Origin: Camellia lanceoleosa
Taxonomy: Eukaryota > Streptophyta > Magnoliopsida > Ericales > Theaceae
Length of the DNA stretch: 64,000 nt
Assembly (NCBI GenBank): GCA_025200525.1
Contig: CM045763.1
Span: forward strand, 152,216,246-152,280,245
Direction: 5' to 3'
How positions within the stretch are numbered: position 1 is the first letter of the stretch; each line of letters starts with the position of its first letter. A model generated the notes under the pieces. It was given only the letters and a program-made list of their open reading frames with translations. It did no database searches and was not told the origin of the DNA. Positions 46,829-58,200 of the stretch are shown in pieces. The position numbers and the translations under genes were made by a program.

Positions 46829-49800
46829 TCAGAGACACCCCATTTTTGACCGTCCTCAAGACTTGACGCCACCGCCGAACACTCGGTGATCATCCATGTG
46901 TGTTCGTTTGGAGTTCCGGAGTTCTCGGCTCAAGGCTGTGCCTCAGACCTCCGGACTGACTGCTTGTGTTTGGTTTGCACCAAACACTTGTGATTTGCCT
47001 TTGAGGGGCAGGGAATGCCTTATGAGGCATCCCCACACACCACCGGCTGGGGCTAGAAGCCACCGGCTGGCTAGAGTTGTCATCGGCACTTTATTGTGCC
47101 GGTCGGCACTATTTTGTGCCGGTCGGCACTATTTTGGGCGAAATGACCAATTTGCCCAGCCGACCACTGTGCACTTGCTTTCTGAGATATTTTCAGACAG
47201 CTGTGTGCAATTGTCTTTCCCTCCATACACGTGTATGGAGGGATGAGCTTGCTTAATGGCTAAGCTTGTAAGCTTTTGGCCTATAAGAGGGAAAGCTCTT
47301 CCCTTTGCTCAAGGGTTGGAATTCTTGAGAGGTTTCAGCCATTTTTAGAGGGAACCAAGCTCTGGTTTTAGGGTTAAGATAGATACACATTCTATATCTC
47401 CCTTTCTCTTTTGCTTTCTAGGTGTTTTAGTTCATATTATTGCACTAACACACCTAGTCTTCCACCTTTTCTTGGTATTCTTGAAAATCAGAGCTTATTC
47501 TTGAAGTTCTTGACTGGTTTTGAGTCCAAAGAAGCCACAACATCAAGCTTTGTGAAGAGGTCTACAAGGGTAAGAACTTTACTCCCTTTTTACCCCATTC
47601 TTGCACCTTCTTTTTACCTAGCTTAGGACTGTTTTTGTGCTTAGCACATAACACAAAAAAGTTCTGATTTTTGACCCTCTTTATTGTATATTAAGAGTGT
47701 TTTGTGGTTTGGGGAAGTTTGACCCCCTTTAGGCCTTGAAAAGGGTCCCTTTTGTGCCATTTTGGTTGAGATCCGAGATTTTGAGAGGATCTCTTCACCA
47801 GAAATCTTGAGGGATTTCAGTGGTGAAGAGCATGCCTTGAAGTCTCAAGAAGGAGAGGGCCACCCCCTCTCCTTGATGTCCTTGAAAAGGACAAATTTTG
47901 CTTCCTTAAGGAGCTTCATGTTTGAGTGTGTGTTGAGCATGTTTGGCTTATTTTCCATGCTTATATTGCCATGTTATAACATGATTTCAAGTTGGTTTTG
48001 GTCTCCTATGCATGCTTAACATAGTTGCCTTGTAATGCCTCTTATTGCCTTAACATGTCTAGGAAGTGTGTCCCTATTTCTAGCATGTTTTAGACTTGAG
48101 TTTGTGAAGCTTGTATGCTTATTTTGTCATGGTTTAGCTCTGTCCATGGTCGTTTGAGTCAATCTTGACATGCTTTGTATAGCCCCTTTGTATTGTAGCT
48201 TGTATGCTTCAAGTATGTGCATGGGTAGGATGCATTGCCTCCATGTTTTCAAGGGTTTGGAACCCTCTTACATGTTATTTTAGACTTTTTGGTGTGCTTG
48301 TATGCATGCTTTAGTTGCTTCTTTAATGCTTTAAAAGCATGTGTTGAATGCTTCATGTTTTGGTCATGTTGCATGCCCTTGTACTTGAGCCCCTTAGATG
48401 CCATCTAGGTGCTCCTTAGGCTTTGTTTAGGTCTGCTTGTGACCTGTTTTGAGTCCCCTTAGCCTTGTGAGGCTTGGTGGACTTGGCCTTGGTTTAAGCC
48501 TTCATGGCTTGTTTCAAAACTTGGGCCATTTGTTGTATATTTGGCTTGCTTCATTACATGTTTTGGCATCATGTTTAACATGGATTTCAGAGCTTTTCAT
48601 GCATGCTATTAGCCCATGTTTGTGTCTCTTAAGTGTGCATGAGAGTTGCTTTTGTATGCCTTGGGTTTAGACTTTAACATGTGCATGTGTGTGCGTGTGT
48701 TTAATCTCATTTTCTAGGCACTTTGGCCACTGTTTTGAGCCTTGTTAGAGCTGCCCAATTCATGTGTAAGTCCATCTCATTGCTTAGTTTGTATACTTGC
48801 CTTGTACGCCTACTTGTATGCTTATATAAGTGCCTCGCATTGTCCATATGGCATAGTAGATAACATGCTTAGGGCCTTGTTGCATTGGCATGCATGTTGG
48901 GCCTCTTGAAGTGAAGTATGACGGAGGTTTGGCACCTTTATTTGCTTGTTTGCATTGCATGCATTTGACATTGAAGTTGCACTCTTGGTTCTCCGGGCCA
49001 TCACGCATGGAAATGCGCGATTGGTGGTCCGGGAATCGAGGCACGTGCCCTCTTGAGTCCATAGCATGATGTGGGATGTGTTTGGTGCATACATGCCTTG
49101 AATTACATTGCCATGCATAGTTTGTCCTCTGCTGCTGTGAGTTGCAGGATCTGCAGAACATTTTGTGCCGACCGGCACTTCTCAGTGCCGACCGGCCGTT
49201 CATTCCCAGCCGATGAAACAATTCAGTGCCGATGGCCAAATCCTTCAGCCGGTGGGAATTCTGTGCAGCCGATGATGATCTCCAGTACCAAAGAAAGTGT
49301 TTCTAGGACTTTGGTAATTTTCAGAGTTGGATAGCAGAAGAAACAGAGGCATACTTGCATGGCAGTGCGATTCCGAGCGAATCCCGGGCACGCGCGCTGC
49401 AGTTAGCCCTCATCCCGAGGCATTTAATGTTTAATTAGATTAATTATTTAATTTAATTAATTTAGTCGATTTGTAATATTTAATTAGCTAGTTTAGTTAA
49501 TTATTTATTCGGCCTGTATTATTATTTTAATCCCTCCGAGCGAGGGCAAAAATGTAATAAGTGTGAGTGAGTGGGTGTATGTCTTCCAATCCCCATTTCT
49601 TTCTATCCCTTTTATTTACCCGCTTACGATGGTAGATTAGGGCATACTTATTTTAGCATACCTTATGCAATGCATGTGTGCATTCATGCATTTGTTTACA
49701 TGCATCGGGCTCGGCACATCATGCAAACTGCATCGTATTTTCAATTCCAAATTGAATACGTGATAGTTGTTGCATCTCATGTGCCATGTTTAGGGTTAGC

Positions 49801-50566
49801 CGAGCCTACTCTAGATTACATCTCTGCGTGCGATGCATTAGCCACTTAACATGAACTAGGTCATGCATGTTTGCTAACTAGTTTACTGTTTTGGCACGGA
49901 GTACGATGTAAGTTTTTTTGGCTTTAGCATATCGCATGCGTGCGAATGTTTACCATGACAGTATGCTTGCCATGTGGCTAAATGCTTACATGATAAACTG
50001 TTTGAATGCCTGTGGATGGAGGTTGGATTGCTTGAGTTGGAACAATTCATTGAGATCCGCATTTTAGCCTACTTGCGGGTAGCAAAAGAAAACAACACGT
50101 TTTTCGAGACAAAAACGGATATGCAATGTTTATTTCCAAGTTAGGCGATCTAGTCTATACTTTTTGTGTTGTGCGCATCACATAGTGATTCTAGGTTAAT
50201 AACCGGAATAAGAACGCATAAAGTTTTCAAAAACGGATATCACGGTTAGTAGAGGCCGGTCTTCGGACCGGGCGAAGAAGCTCATAGTCGACCTTCCCGA
50301 TCGTACCCAAGCTCCCCGAGCCAAGACCACTTTGGTGATAGCGGACATGTGGCCTTGACCGAGTCGGGGAGTTTCCTAAATTTCCCATTTTAAAATATTT
50401 AGGTGGCGACTCAGAATGCAAAGCAGTCCATGTTTGGCACTACTTTTCAAAAATCTGTTTTCTCAAACGATTTGCCGGATTTGGACTCTTTGGTTCAGAT
50501 TTAGAACCGACAAACTAAAGGGAGTCCGAACTGTAGCGCGAGGTCCCCCCCGCGGGCACGTCTACA
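46829..50566 (+). repeat. 3' LTR of the Tat-like element
   Basis: 3738 bp, starting TCAGAGACACCCC and ending CGCGGGCACGTCTACA. It pairs with 31529-35252. It contains a hairpin around 47800-47826, TATAAGA at 47282, CTCCGAGCGAGGGC near 49534 and AGGTGGCGACTC at 50401. Its version of several GC-rich blocks (for example CCGACCGGCACTTCTCAGTG near 49168) is cleaner than that of the 5' copy. Confidence 0.88.
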
Positions 50567-51047
50567 CATGTGCATCCATCTCATGAGACTGTATAAAATG
50601 TATGTAATTTGTTAAGAGTTCTCTATTGGGCGTTGTGCTTACCCCAAGTGGATTTTGTTGTAGAAAACGTTGTTGTGACCCTGCCAAAGTAGAGGTGTGG
50701 AGAATAGTTTTGAGAGCACGATGCTCGTATCTTTTGTTGTTTTATTTTGATAAGCCAAGGGCTATATTTGTGTGAGTTAGAAAATCACTTGTAATCCAGG
50801 CAAGTTCTTGGAAATTTGTAGCCTCTAAGCCATTATTGTGGATAAAATTGAAAAATGATTTGACTCAATTATGTCAATTGTTTTCATGTTGTAAAATCAA
50901 GAAATGTAATGAAACAAGTAGTTAAATTCTATTTAAGTAAAAAGAATCACATATGTGCATGCCAGATAATTACACGAGAAGTTATGATTCTACATGTTTA
51001 AAGGATATTGTTATAGAGTAGAATGCCTATTTTTTTAAGGCGTTACA
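50567..51047 (+). repeat. Chromovirus-type solo LTR, right piece
   Basis: Begins with the second Tat TSD copy CATGT (50567-50571), continues GCATCCATCTCATGAGACTG, and ends AAGGCGTTACA at 51047, followed by CTTTC (51048-51052). That matches the CTTTC before 29572, so a single LTR of about 2.4 kb lies between one pair of TSDs, the mark of a solo LTR. Confidence 0.87.
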
Positions 51048-51052
51048 CTTTC

Positions 51053-52519
51053 TATAGAAGATCATGTTACGAGTTGTTATTATTTTGCAGCATTACAATG
51101 ATGAAAATTTACCTTTTAAATACTAAATTCACATAGTAAAATGATATTGTCATGTATAGAGTAAAATCCTATTATTTGCCAAATGGTGAACTTTGATTTT
51201 GTTACTATTATTATTATTATTGTTACTTGTTATTTACTAACCAGTGATGTTGTGACAATGGCAGTGGTTGTCGTTGAAAAATGATCATCAGAGATTTACA
51301 TCAAAAAGTGTTCATTAGAAACTTGTTGTCAATCAACTGCTGAAAAATAGTTGTTTTAGGCAACTAGCAACCACTGAAGGAAATGGCCTCCAATGATCCA
51401 TGGTAACGGTTGTGTGAGGTGATGGGAGTCTAGTAAAAATTTACTTGAGATATTTTTGTTATATTTTAATTATATCTTGTTATTTGTTTTTAGGGGTATT
51501 TATTAAAAAACATAATTTCGGATAACTAATGTCTTATTTAGTCCTGTGAAAATTCTTATAATCCATTAAGTCTTGTGATGCAAAAGGACTTAAACCACCA
51601 GTTACATAAATGGATATAATTAAGTTGATATTGCATTTATGGTTATCAAATCATATCTCATTAATTATGCTTGTTTCTAGTTACAAAATAAAATCTCACT
51701 TATTATGGTTATCTATGGTTACAAAATAAAAATAATATATATAGTGTGAATTTCATCACTTTTAATAAATATAATAGTATGAATTTTTAAAAAGCGTGTT
51801 TTTTTTAAAAGGCTAACTTTTATAATAGTGTCAATTAATATAATAGTGTGAATTTTTAAAAAGTCTATATTTTTTAAATATGCATACTAACTTTTATACT
51901 TTTCAAATATTCATAATATTTTATTAATTGAATTGAAAGCGTGACTATTCACATTTACAATTTTCACACATATTAGAAAATTCACATTATTAATGTACGA
52001 AGATGATGAGTCAGTGACAATTTTCAAAAGTGTGAAATTTTTCAGTCAAATTTTACAAGTGGAAACATTTCACACAACATTTTCCTTTTTTTTAAATTTT
52101 TTTTTTAATTTTACATAACTTTATATTCAATTGAAATTTTGTTTGATAGATCTCGTTGAGTAGTTTTTCAAAATTCTAAATTTATTAAAAATGAATGTGT
52201 ATTTTGAAAGTCATGAAATTTTAAAGTTTTGAAAAAAAAAAAAAAATTACCATATAAGCATGTTGATCAAAACAATAGTAAAATTTGTTGGTATTTTTCC
52301 ATAATAATATAAAAAATATATATATAAAATAAAATAAATAGAAATCACAAAACAATTTTTTTTTTAATATTAAAGAATGAAATATAGAATAAACTACACA
52401 ACTAAAAATACATAAATAAACTAGATTACATCATGGAACATATTACAAGATGGATTCCCATGAACATATATAATAATATACAAGAAATCGTTCAAATTTG
52501 AAAATTTAAAGAACAAAAG
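51053..52519. other. AT-rich spacer; left part of the copia LTR may extend into it
   Basis: No gene is seen. It holds (TTA)n at 51201-51221, a repeated ATAGTGTGAATTT(C/T)-type motif at 51740-51860 and several poly-A/T runs. The end of the copia LTR (next entries) lies somewhere right of about 52300. Confidence 0.5.
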
Positions 52520-53067
52520 ATAAGAGATGCAAACCGAAGTCTGTGTGATACTACAATTTCCTTAAAACAGATTCACCGCCTCCTGATCGGTGCCTGAGAT
52601 ATGCCGGCGTCTGTCTCCCAAGATACGACGGTCGAAACCAGCTAATGCAGAAGCACATTTTGAATAGCTTCGGCAAACTTGACAATGGCAGCACTCTCTT
52701 TAATAAGAACCAAAGAAGGGGCTAGCACAAAGAATATAGAAAATTTTCTTTGGTATAAAAATCTTCTCCAACTTTATCTAAAGAAAATTACAAATTTTCC
52801 ATCTCATAAATATTTTTACCTCGTTTATCTAAGTTGGAGGGGGAAGGCCATTTTTATACTTGTAGGGAAGGGGTCTTAGCCATGAAGGCTATCATAAAAC
52901 CTAGCATCAATGGCCATCAACTTTAGCCATTAGGGGTAAAGTTACAACAGTGCAAAACTCTCATGTTCATAATATGATCATCAACTCCATCATCAAAAGA
53001 TAAGAGTTACTAAGGTTGAAAGCCTCCCTTGCATTATATATATAATGGTATTTAAATAATCCAACTA
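52520..53067 (-). repeat. Copia 3' LTR, third piece (promoter and R-type end)
   Basis: Read on the minus strand it starts TAGTTGGATTATTTAAATAC, continuing the piece at 55230-55189, then TATATATATAATGCAAGGGA (likely TATA region, 53030-53046), and ends with a GC-richer block GGAGGCGGTGAATCTGTTTT, AAGGAAATTGTAGTATCACA. That last block resembles the R/U5 part of plant copia LTRs that I remember. It accounts for a patch that at first looked like an exon. The exact LTR end was not found. Confidence 0.6.
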
Positions 53068-53647
53068 TGTAACACTTGGGTGTTTTAATATATTGGAAGG
53101 TGTATTTAATCCCTTTATTTTCATTTTGGGAGTCTTTAGAGTTGTTGTATATTGGTTTTGAAGGAGTACAATCCGATTTAAACTCGTTGGATTTGTTTGT
53201 TTGCATTTGTTCTTATCTAAAAGTTCCTTGGAAACTTAGAAATTCTGTTCTAGGGTCGACACCAACCTTCTTAAAGGTCGACCCTTACTTATTGCTGTGT
53301 TCTGGAAGTGTTGCTGGAATTTATGGTCAACACCAGCCTTGGTGGTGTCGACACCTGTCTTTTATTGTTGGCCTCAAGGGTCGACACTAGTTTGGGAAGG
53401 GTCGACCCTTGTATATTCCAGAATCTAGATGTTAGTTGCTAGAATTTAGTGTCAACCCTTCTTGTCCAAGGGTCGACACCTTGCCTATTGCCAAATTGTC
53501 TTTTATTCTTAAAGGGTCGACAACACTACACCAAGGGTCAACCCTTGTGTGTTTTTTCCCCCCAGAATTTTGGGGTTCGAATGGGCCCTACTTTTGGGGG
53601 TTTTGGACTTATCCTTTTCATTGACCTTAGGGCCACTTTTCTACTAC

Positions 53648-53656
53648 TATAAATAG
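53648..53656 (+). promoter_or_regulatory. TATA box of the solo LTR
   Basis: TATAAATAG, an exact plant TATA consensus, about 580 bp into the LTR and followed by a CT-rich leader. A solo LTR with such a box may still start transcription into the flank. Confidence 0.6.
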
Positions 53657-54724
53657 ACCCAAAACACTCCTCTCTCATAATTTTCTCCTCATTCTTCCTC
53701 TCAAATCGTGAGTGTCTCTCTCTCTCTCTCACTCTCTCTCTCTAAACTCAAACTTTTTCCCACCTAAATCCTTAGATCTACTCACTTAGAAGTATCTTCT
53801 CACTTGGGTCCTTTGAGAAAGGTTGTAGAGCGCGTAAGTGGTTTCGTCGACTTTGGGTCATCCAAGTTTTCCTCTACACAACTTGAGGTAGGGACACTTT
53901 TATCCTAGTATTTCTTTGTTTTGAAGAGATTTCATGGTGTGGTGGTGACATATAAGTTAATTTGAGGATATTGTTGGATTAATCCCATGTTTTACATAAA
54001 TAAACCATTTTACTTGACTCTTGCTTGAAATTTCTTTACTCTCTCTTTTCAAAACTTGAATGTAAATATTGTTAAAACCCATATCTATGATGAAGGAGAA
54101 AAACTCCCATATTTGGTAAAACCCTAGATTCTCAATTTTAGTTGGAAACATCGCATTGAAGGGAATTTCCTTTGAATCATGAAATATTGTGAATAATAAA
54201 TAGATGAAAGATGTGGATGTTGATATAGTAAAGGAATTGTGGCTTCGATGTTATTTTCTTTAAATCTTGTGTTGTATTCAATTCTTTGGTAATGTTGGAT
54301 GTTTGTTGATGGAAGAAAATGTGAATGAATTGTTAATTGTGCATGAGTCCGGGTAGGAGTCGGTTTTGGAAATGTGGTGTTGTGTTGGTACCCATGTGGG
54401 GAGTTTATAAAGGTGCCTAATTGCCTTGTCTAGGCTTATTGCTGGACGAATATAGGAAAAATATTTTTGGGTGTCCACACAGTCCCGCCATATAATAGCC
54501 AACGAAAGTGGAAAAACGCATGGTTTTCTTTAGGGTGCCCACTCCCTGCCGTATAATAGCCAGCAAATGTGGGGGCAGTTTTTAAACATAAAGCAAAGGG
54601 TGTCTTGAATTGGACTCTTACAGATGGACTCATGGCTTGCTTTCTATGGTTGTGAATGTTTAATTGTTGTGCTTGATGACATGAATATTAATAGTCATTG
54701 TTTGGTTATTGTGAATCTATATGA

Positions 54725-54928
54725 TTGTTAGAGATTACATATGAAGATAAATGTCTTTGTAAAGTTTTGCCGCAAGGATACCATAATCTTATTCAAATGA
54801 TTAAATACTTGGTTAAATGTGTTCATATTGGGCATATAGATCAACCCTATCTTATTTTTCAGGAATTGACGAAGTACTACCTCCCTGATAGATTGGAACA
54901 AGCAGTAGCTCCTTTTTGGAAAAGTTGA
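54725..54928 (+). other. 67-codon open frame of unknown origin inside the solo LTR
   Basis: Begins MLEITYEDKCLCKVLPQGYH and continues with a balanced amino-acid composition (for example HIDQPYLIFQELTKYYL). No family is recognised. Nothing upstream argues that it is translated. It may be a captured gene piece or chance; no equivalent was noticed in the other LTRs of this family. Confidence 0.3.
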
Positions 54929-55188
54929 TTCATGTGTAATTTGTTATTTTGGATTGGGATTTTGTAACAAGACTATTAATTTATTTTGTTGTCATTGTAC
55001 ACCCTAGAGGCTTATATTTTGTAAGGCTATCTAGTTCATTGAACTACAATACGAATTCCGAATATTGTGGAAATGTGCATGGTGAATTGTAATCTCTTAC
55101 CTCCTAGTTAAATGAGAAAGATGGCTTTTTGGGGTATATTCCTGTATTTGTCTTGGCATATTCTTGTGGAAAATTTCAGGGCGTTAGA

Positions 55189-55230
55189 AACTAGATGGGT
55201 TGCAAAATGGATATGGGTGTTAGGTCACAA
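55189..55230 (-). repeat. Copia 3' LTR, second piece (42 bp)
   Basis: The strip between two solo LTRs. On the minus strand it reads AGTTGTGACCTAACACCCAT...AACCCATCTAGTT. It starts with one CAACT TSD copy (reverse-complemented) and ends with one AACTA copy, linking the pieces at 60028 and 53067. Confidence 0.7.
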
Positions 55231-58200
55231 CTTGTCGCACTCCAATTTTTTTATTATCCGAACACATTACCAAAACTTTTAAATTAAGTCAAATTACATA
55301 ACATGTATAGGAATAACCTTACACGTAGGTAGGTAGAAAATGTTCCCTTTCGAATAAATACAATAATAATACATGCCAAAGTTTACACTGGAATGCTCAT
55401 AACAATTACATGAGATGTTACTCACAATTCTCAATTCACCCCATATCTCTCATTTACATTTTTTGTGTACAACCAACATAAAAGAAATTTGGACTTCTCA
55501 AATCTTCAAACGGATGGTTCTGACTTCATTCCTAAAATTGATAAAACTAAAATGGGATGAACAAATATGTCCAGTGGGGATCTACCATGATTCTCCACAA
55601 TAGGATCAATAAATACATGAGATCATGAATGCTAAAGAATAATACATAAATAAGTAATGTGACTTTCATATTCAAAATAAATTACACATAGGTAATACCA
55701 TCCCAATGAAAATCTACTAAGCTTCTTCTTCTTCTTTTTTTTAAAAAAAAAAAAAAAAGAAAAGAAAATTTTCTTTTATCTTCTTACCATTCTTGTATAA
55801 ATTCCCGCCAGTCTTCCTTAAAGGTCCCTTTTTAAAATTACATAAAGGTCTGAGACCTATGAACGCCCTAAATTTTGGGACCATCAATAATATAATACAA
55901 TGATACATCGGGGTTTAACTAGCGGATACACAACATTTTTAAGCACAAAATACAAATAATTACACTAAAAAAAATATTAATAATAGTTACAGATAAAATT
56001 CTTCAAGTCTTTAAATACATATCAGTTTCTTGATACAAAAAGATTATCCAAAATACAGGAAATATAAAATCTAATCTCTAAGGAAGCCATGGTTCCTTAA
56101 AGCTTTTAGGGATTCTGTTCTTAGTGTAAAACTCACCTTGGCATAAAGCGCCATGAGCTTGGAATGCCCAGTAAACACACACACCCGGTCCATTTTTCCA
56201 TTCCAAATACACAAGTAAAATAACGGCATGATCATAACAAAAAACAATAATTAAGCAAAGCTTAAATTTCAGTTCTCATGAATAACAGTCAGTTTCAGTT
56301 CTCATGAATAACAATTAATTAAGTTATTTCTAGGCAACTCCCTACAAAATGTCATTCCTACCTAACCATTAACACCAGCCACGGGCAGTTATGACTCCCC
56401 CTTGGTTAATACAATACCAATGCATCGTTTACTGCATAATCACCAGTGCATCACTTACCGCACAATTACCAATGATGCCCATGCACCTAGGTTACATACC
56501 CGAGTGGTGACATTACAGTTTGCCCCAAGGGAACGGGCTTCTAGGGATACTCTCCCAGTGAGAGACTCTCACTGCCACCCTTATACCTCCCAATTTCGTT
56601 AAGCAACCAGAATATCTCCCGTGTCATGTTAGGGTTCAAAAACACACTTGCGCATGACTTCACCAAAATAGAATACATTCCACTATATTGTAATTTTGAA
56701 TCCATCATTCATTATCTCATAAAGTTTAGTACAATGATTGCAATCCATTGCCACCCTATTTGATTTCCCCTTTATTAAGTGCATTATGTTCTCAGTTATA
56801 GCAAAGCATGGTCAAGATAATTATGAAGCCAAACTAAACATAAAGTAATTTATGCATGGTAAAAAAAATTCACAATTTATCATAGTTTACATATTAAGAC
56901 TTAAACTTTCAAGAAACACAGTATATAAGAGTTGCAAGCCAATTAAGAGCACATTAACATAAATTTTCAGATTTTCAGATTTGAACTAGCTAGGAAATAA
57001 TTATGGAAAAATACTTTTATTAGCCCTAAGTACCTGGCCTCATGTGAGTTTGTAGATAAATGAGTCTAGTTTCAAACTCAATTTACAAAAGTGGGATATG
57101 TATTTTAGATTTTAAGATAATGCAGAATTAAAAAATCTATCCAGATTCGTTGACTGTTACACAAATCGATTTATCTCTCAAACCTCTCACTTTCTTGAGT
57201 TATTTGGAATATTACAACAAGATTAATATTTTGACATAAAGTGGACTCAAGATTGTTTTTCTGGAATTTTCTAAAAATATAGAAATTTGACTGTTTTTCT
57301 AGTTCTGTGAGTAACAAACTTAAAAAAATTGTTTAGGTTATAAAAATACATCTTTAGGTCCTAGCAAAATTTTCACATATTCTAGACATACCAAATGTTA
57401 CCCCATAAAAATAGATTTTGAGTTTATGGAGTTTTGATGTGAAAATAAATTCAAGAGAGGGAACATAATTACTGTTGGAAATTTAAGAAAGAGAAGCACA
57501 CCATTTCTTGATTAATACACATTTATACAAGAGTGTAGGCCTAGACTACAACATATATATATATATATATATATATAAATATGTATTAGGAGGGGAAAAA
57601 CAAGTGGTAAAAGAACTTGAGAGAAGAGGTGATGTAGGTTTCCCTCTGTAGTACAAGACTCAATACAATTCTTTATTTTTTCTTTTTTTTTCTCTCTCTC
57701 ACTCTCTCTAGTGCATGGCTGAAAATGTATAAAATGAGAGGGAGAAATGTGCATATATATAGAGAAAGGATTGGGAGGTTTCTTAAGGACTAAGTTCTAC
57801 AAGTGTAATTTGCCAAAGTTGTCCATTAATGCCATCAAGGCCCTTTCACATGGCCAACTACTTGGGCTCAAGAAATATATATATATATATATATAGGAGA
57901 TATTTGTATTTATAAACATAAAATAATAGGCACAAATATATTAATTAATAAAATATTACAATTAAGGTTTGGAATGAAATAAAATAGAAGTATATAGGGA
58001 CCAAGTCTAAATTTATGAAACCTTGATATTTATTATTAATATAATAACATTAGAAAACAATCTAAATAACAAATTCGGGTCCCATTAAATTAAAGCGCAA
58101 AGAAAGACGAGAAATCGAGCCAAAACAGTGTTATCAGGAATTAAGATTTTAAAGTAAATAATCTGTAATTATAGGGTCTCATAATAAATACCAGGATTTT

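Larger units (their letters stand above)
31529..50566 (+). mobile_element. 19 kb Tat/Ogre-like non-autonomous LTR retrotransposon
   Basis: Starts TGTAGACACCCC and ends CACGTCTACA, with perfect CATGT TSDs (31524-31528 and 50567-50571). 5' LTR 31529-~35252; primer site 35255-35272; gag remnant 35935-37036; antisense PMD gene 40077-43435; polypurine tract 46817-46828; 3' LTR 46829-50566. No RT, RNase H or integrase motif was found in the 11.5 kb interior, so it must rely on another element. The primer site, PPT, long LTRs and gag type point to the Tat lineage. Long LTR stretches are identical, so the insertion is young. Confidence 0.85.
53068..55188 (+). mobile_element. Chromovirus-type solo LTR inserted in the copia LTR
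   Basis: 2121 bp, TGTAACACTTGGG...GGGCGTTAGA, with perfect AACTA duplications (53063-53067 and 55189-55193). No primer site or polypurine tract, so it is a solo LTR. It contains eight or more GGGTCGAC(A/C)C motifs (53253-53550) where related LTRs have GCTCGAGCGG, a TATAAATAG at 53648, (TC)n at 53717-53743 and two CCGCCATATAATAGCCAACG-type repeats (54484 and 54548). Confidence 0.88.

Noticed and set aside
52545..52690. GC-richer patch with a protein-like minus-strand reading, suspected terminal exon of a host gene
   Set aside because: It falls in the R-type end of the copia LTR once the two solo LTRs are removed, and similar blocks are usual there.
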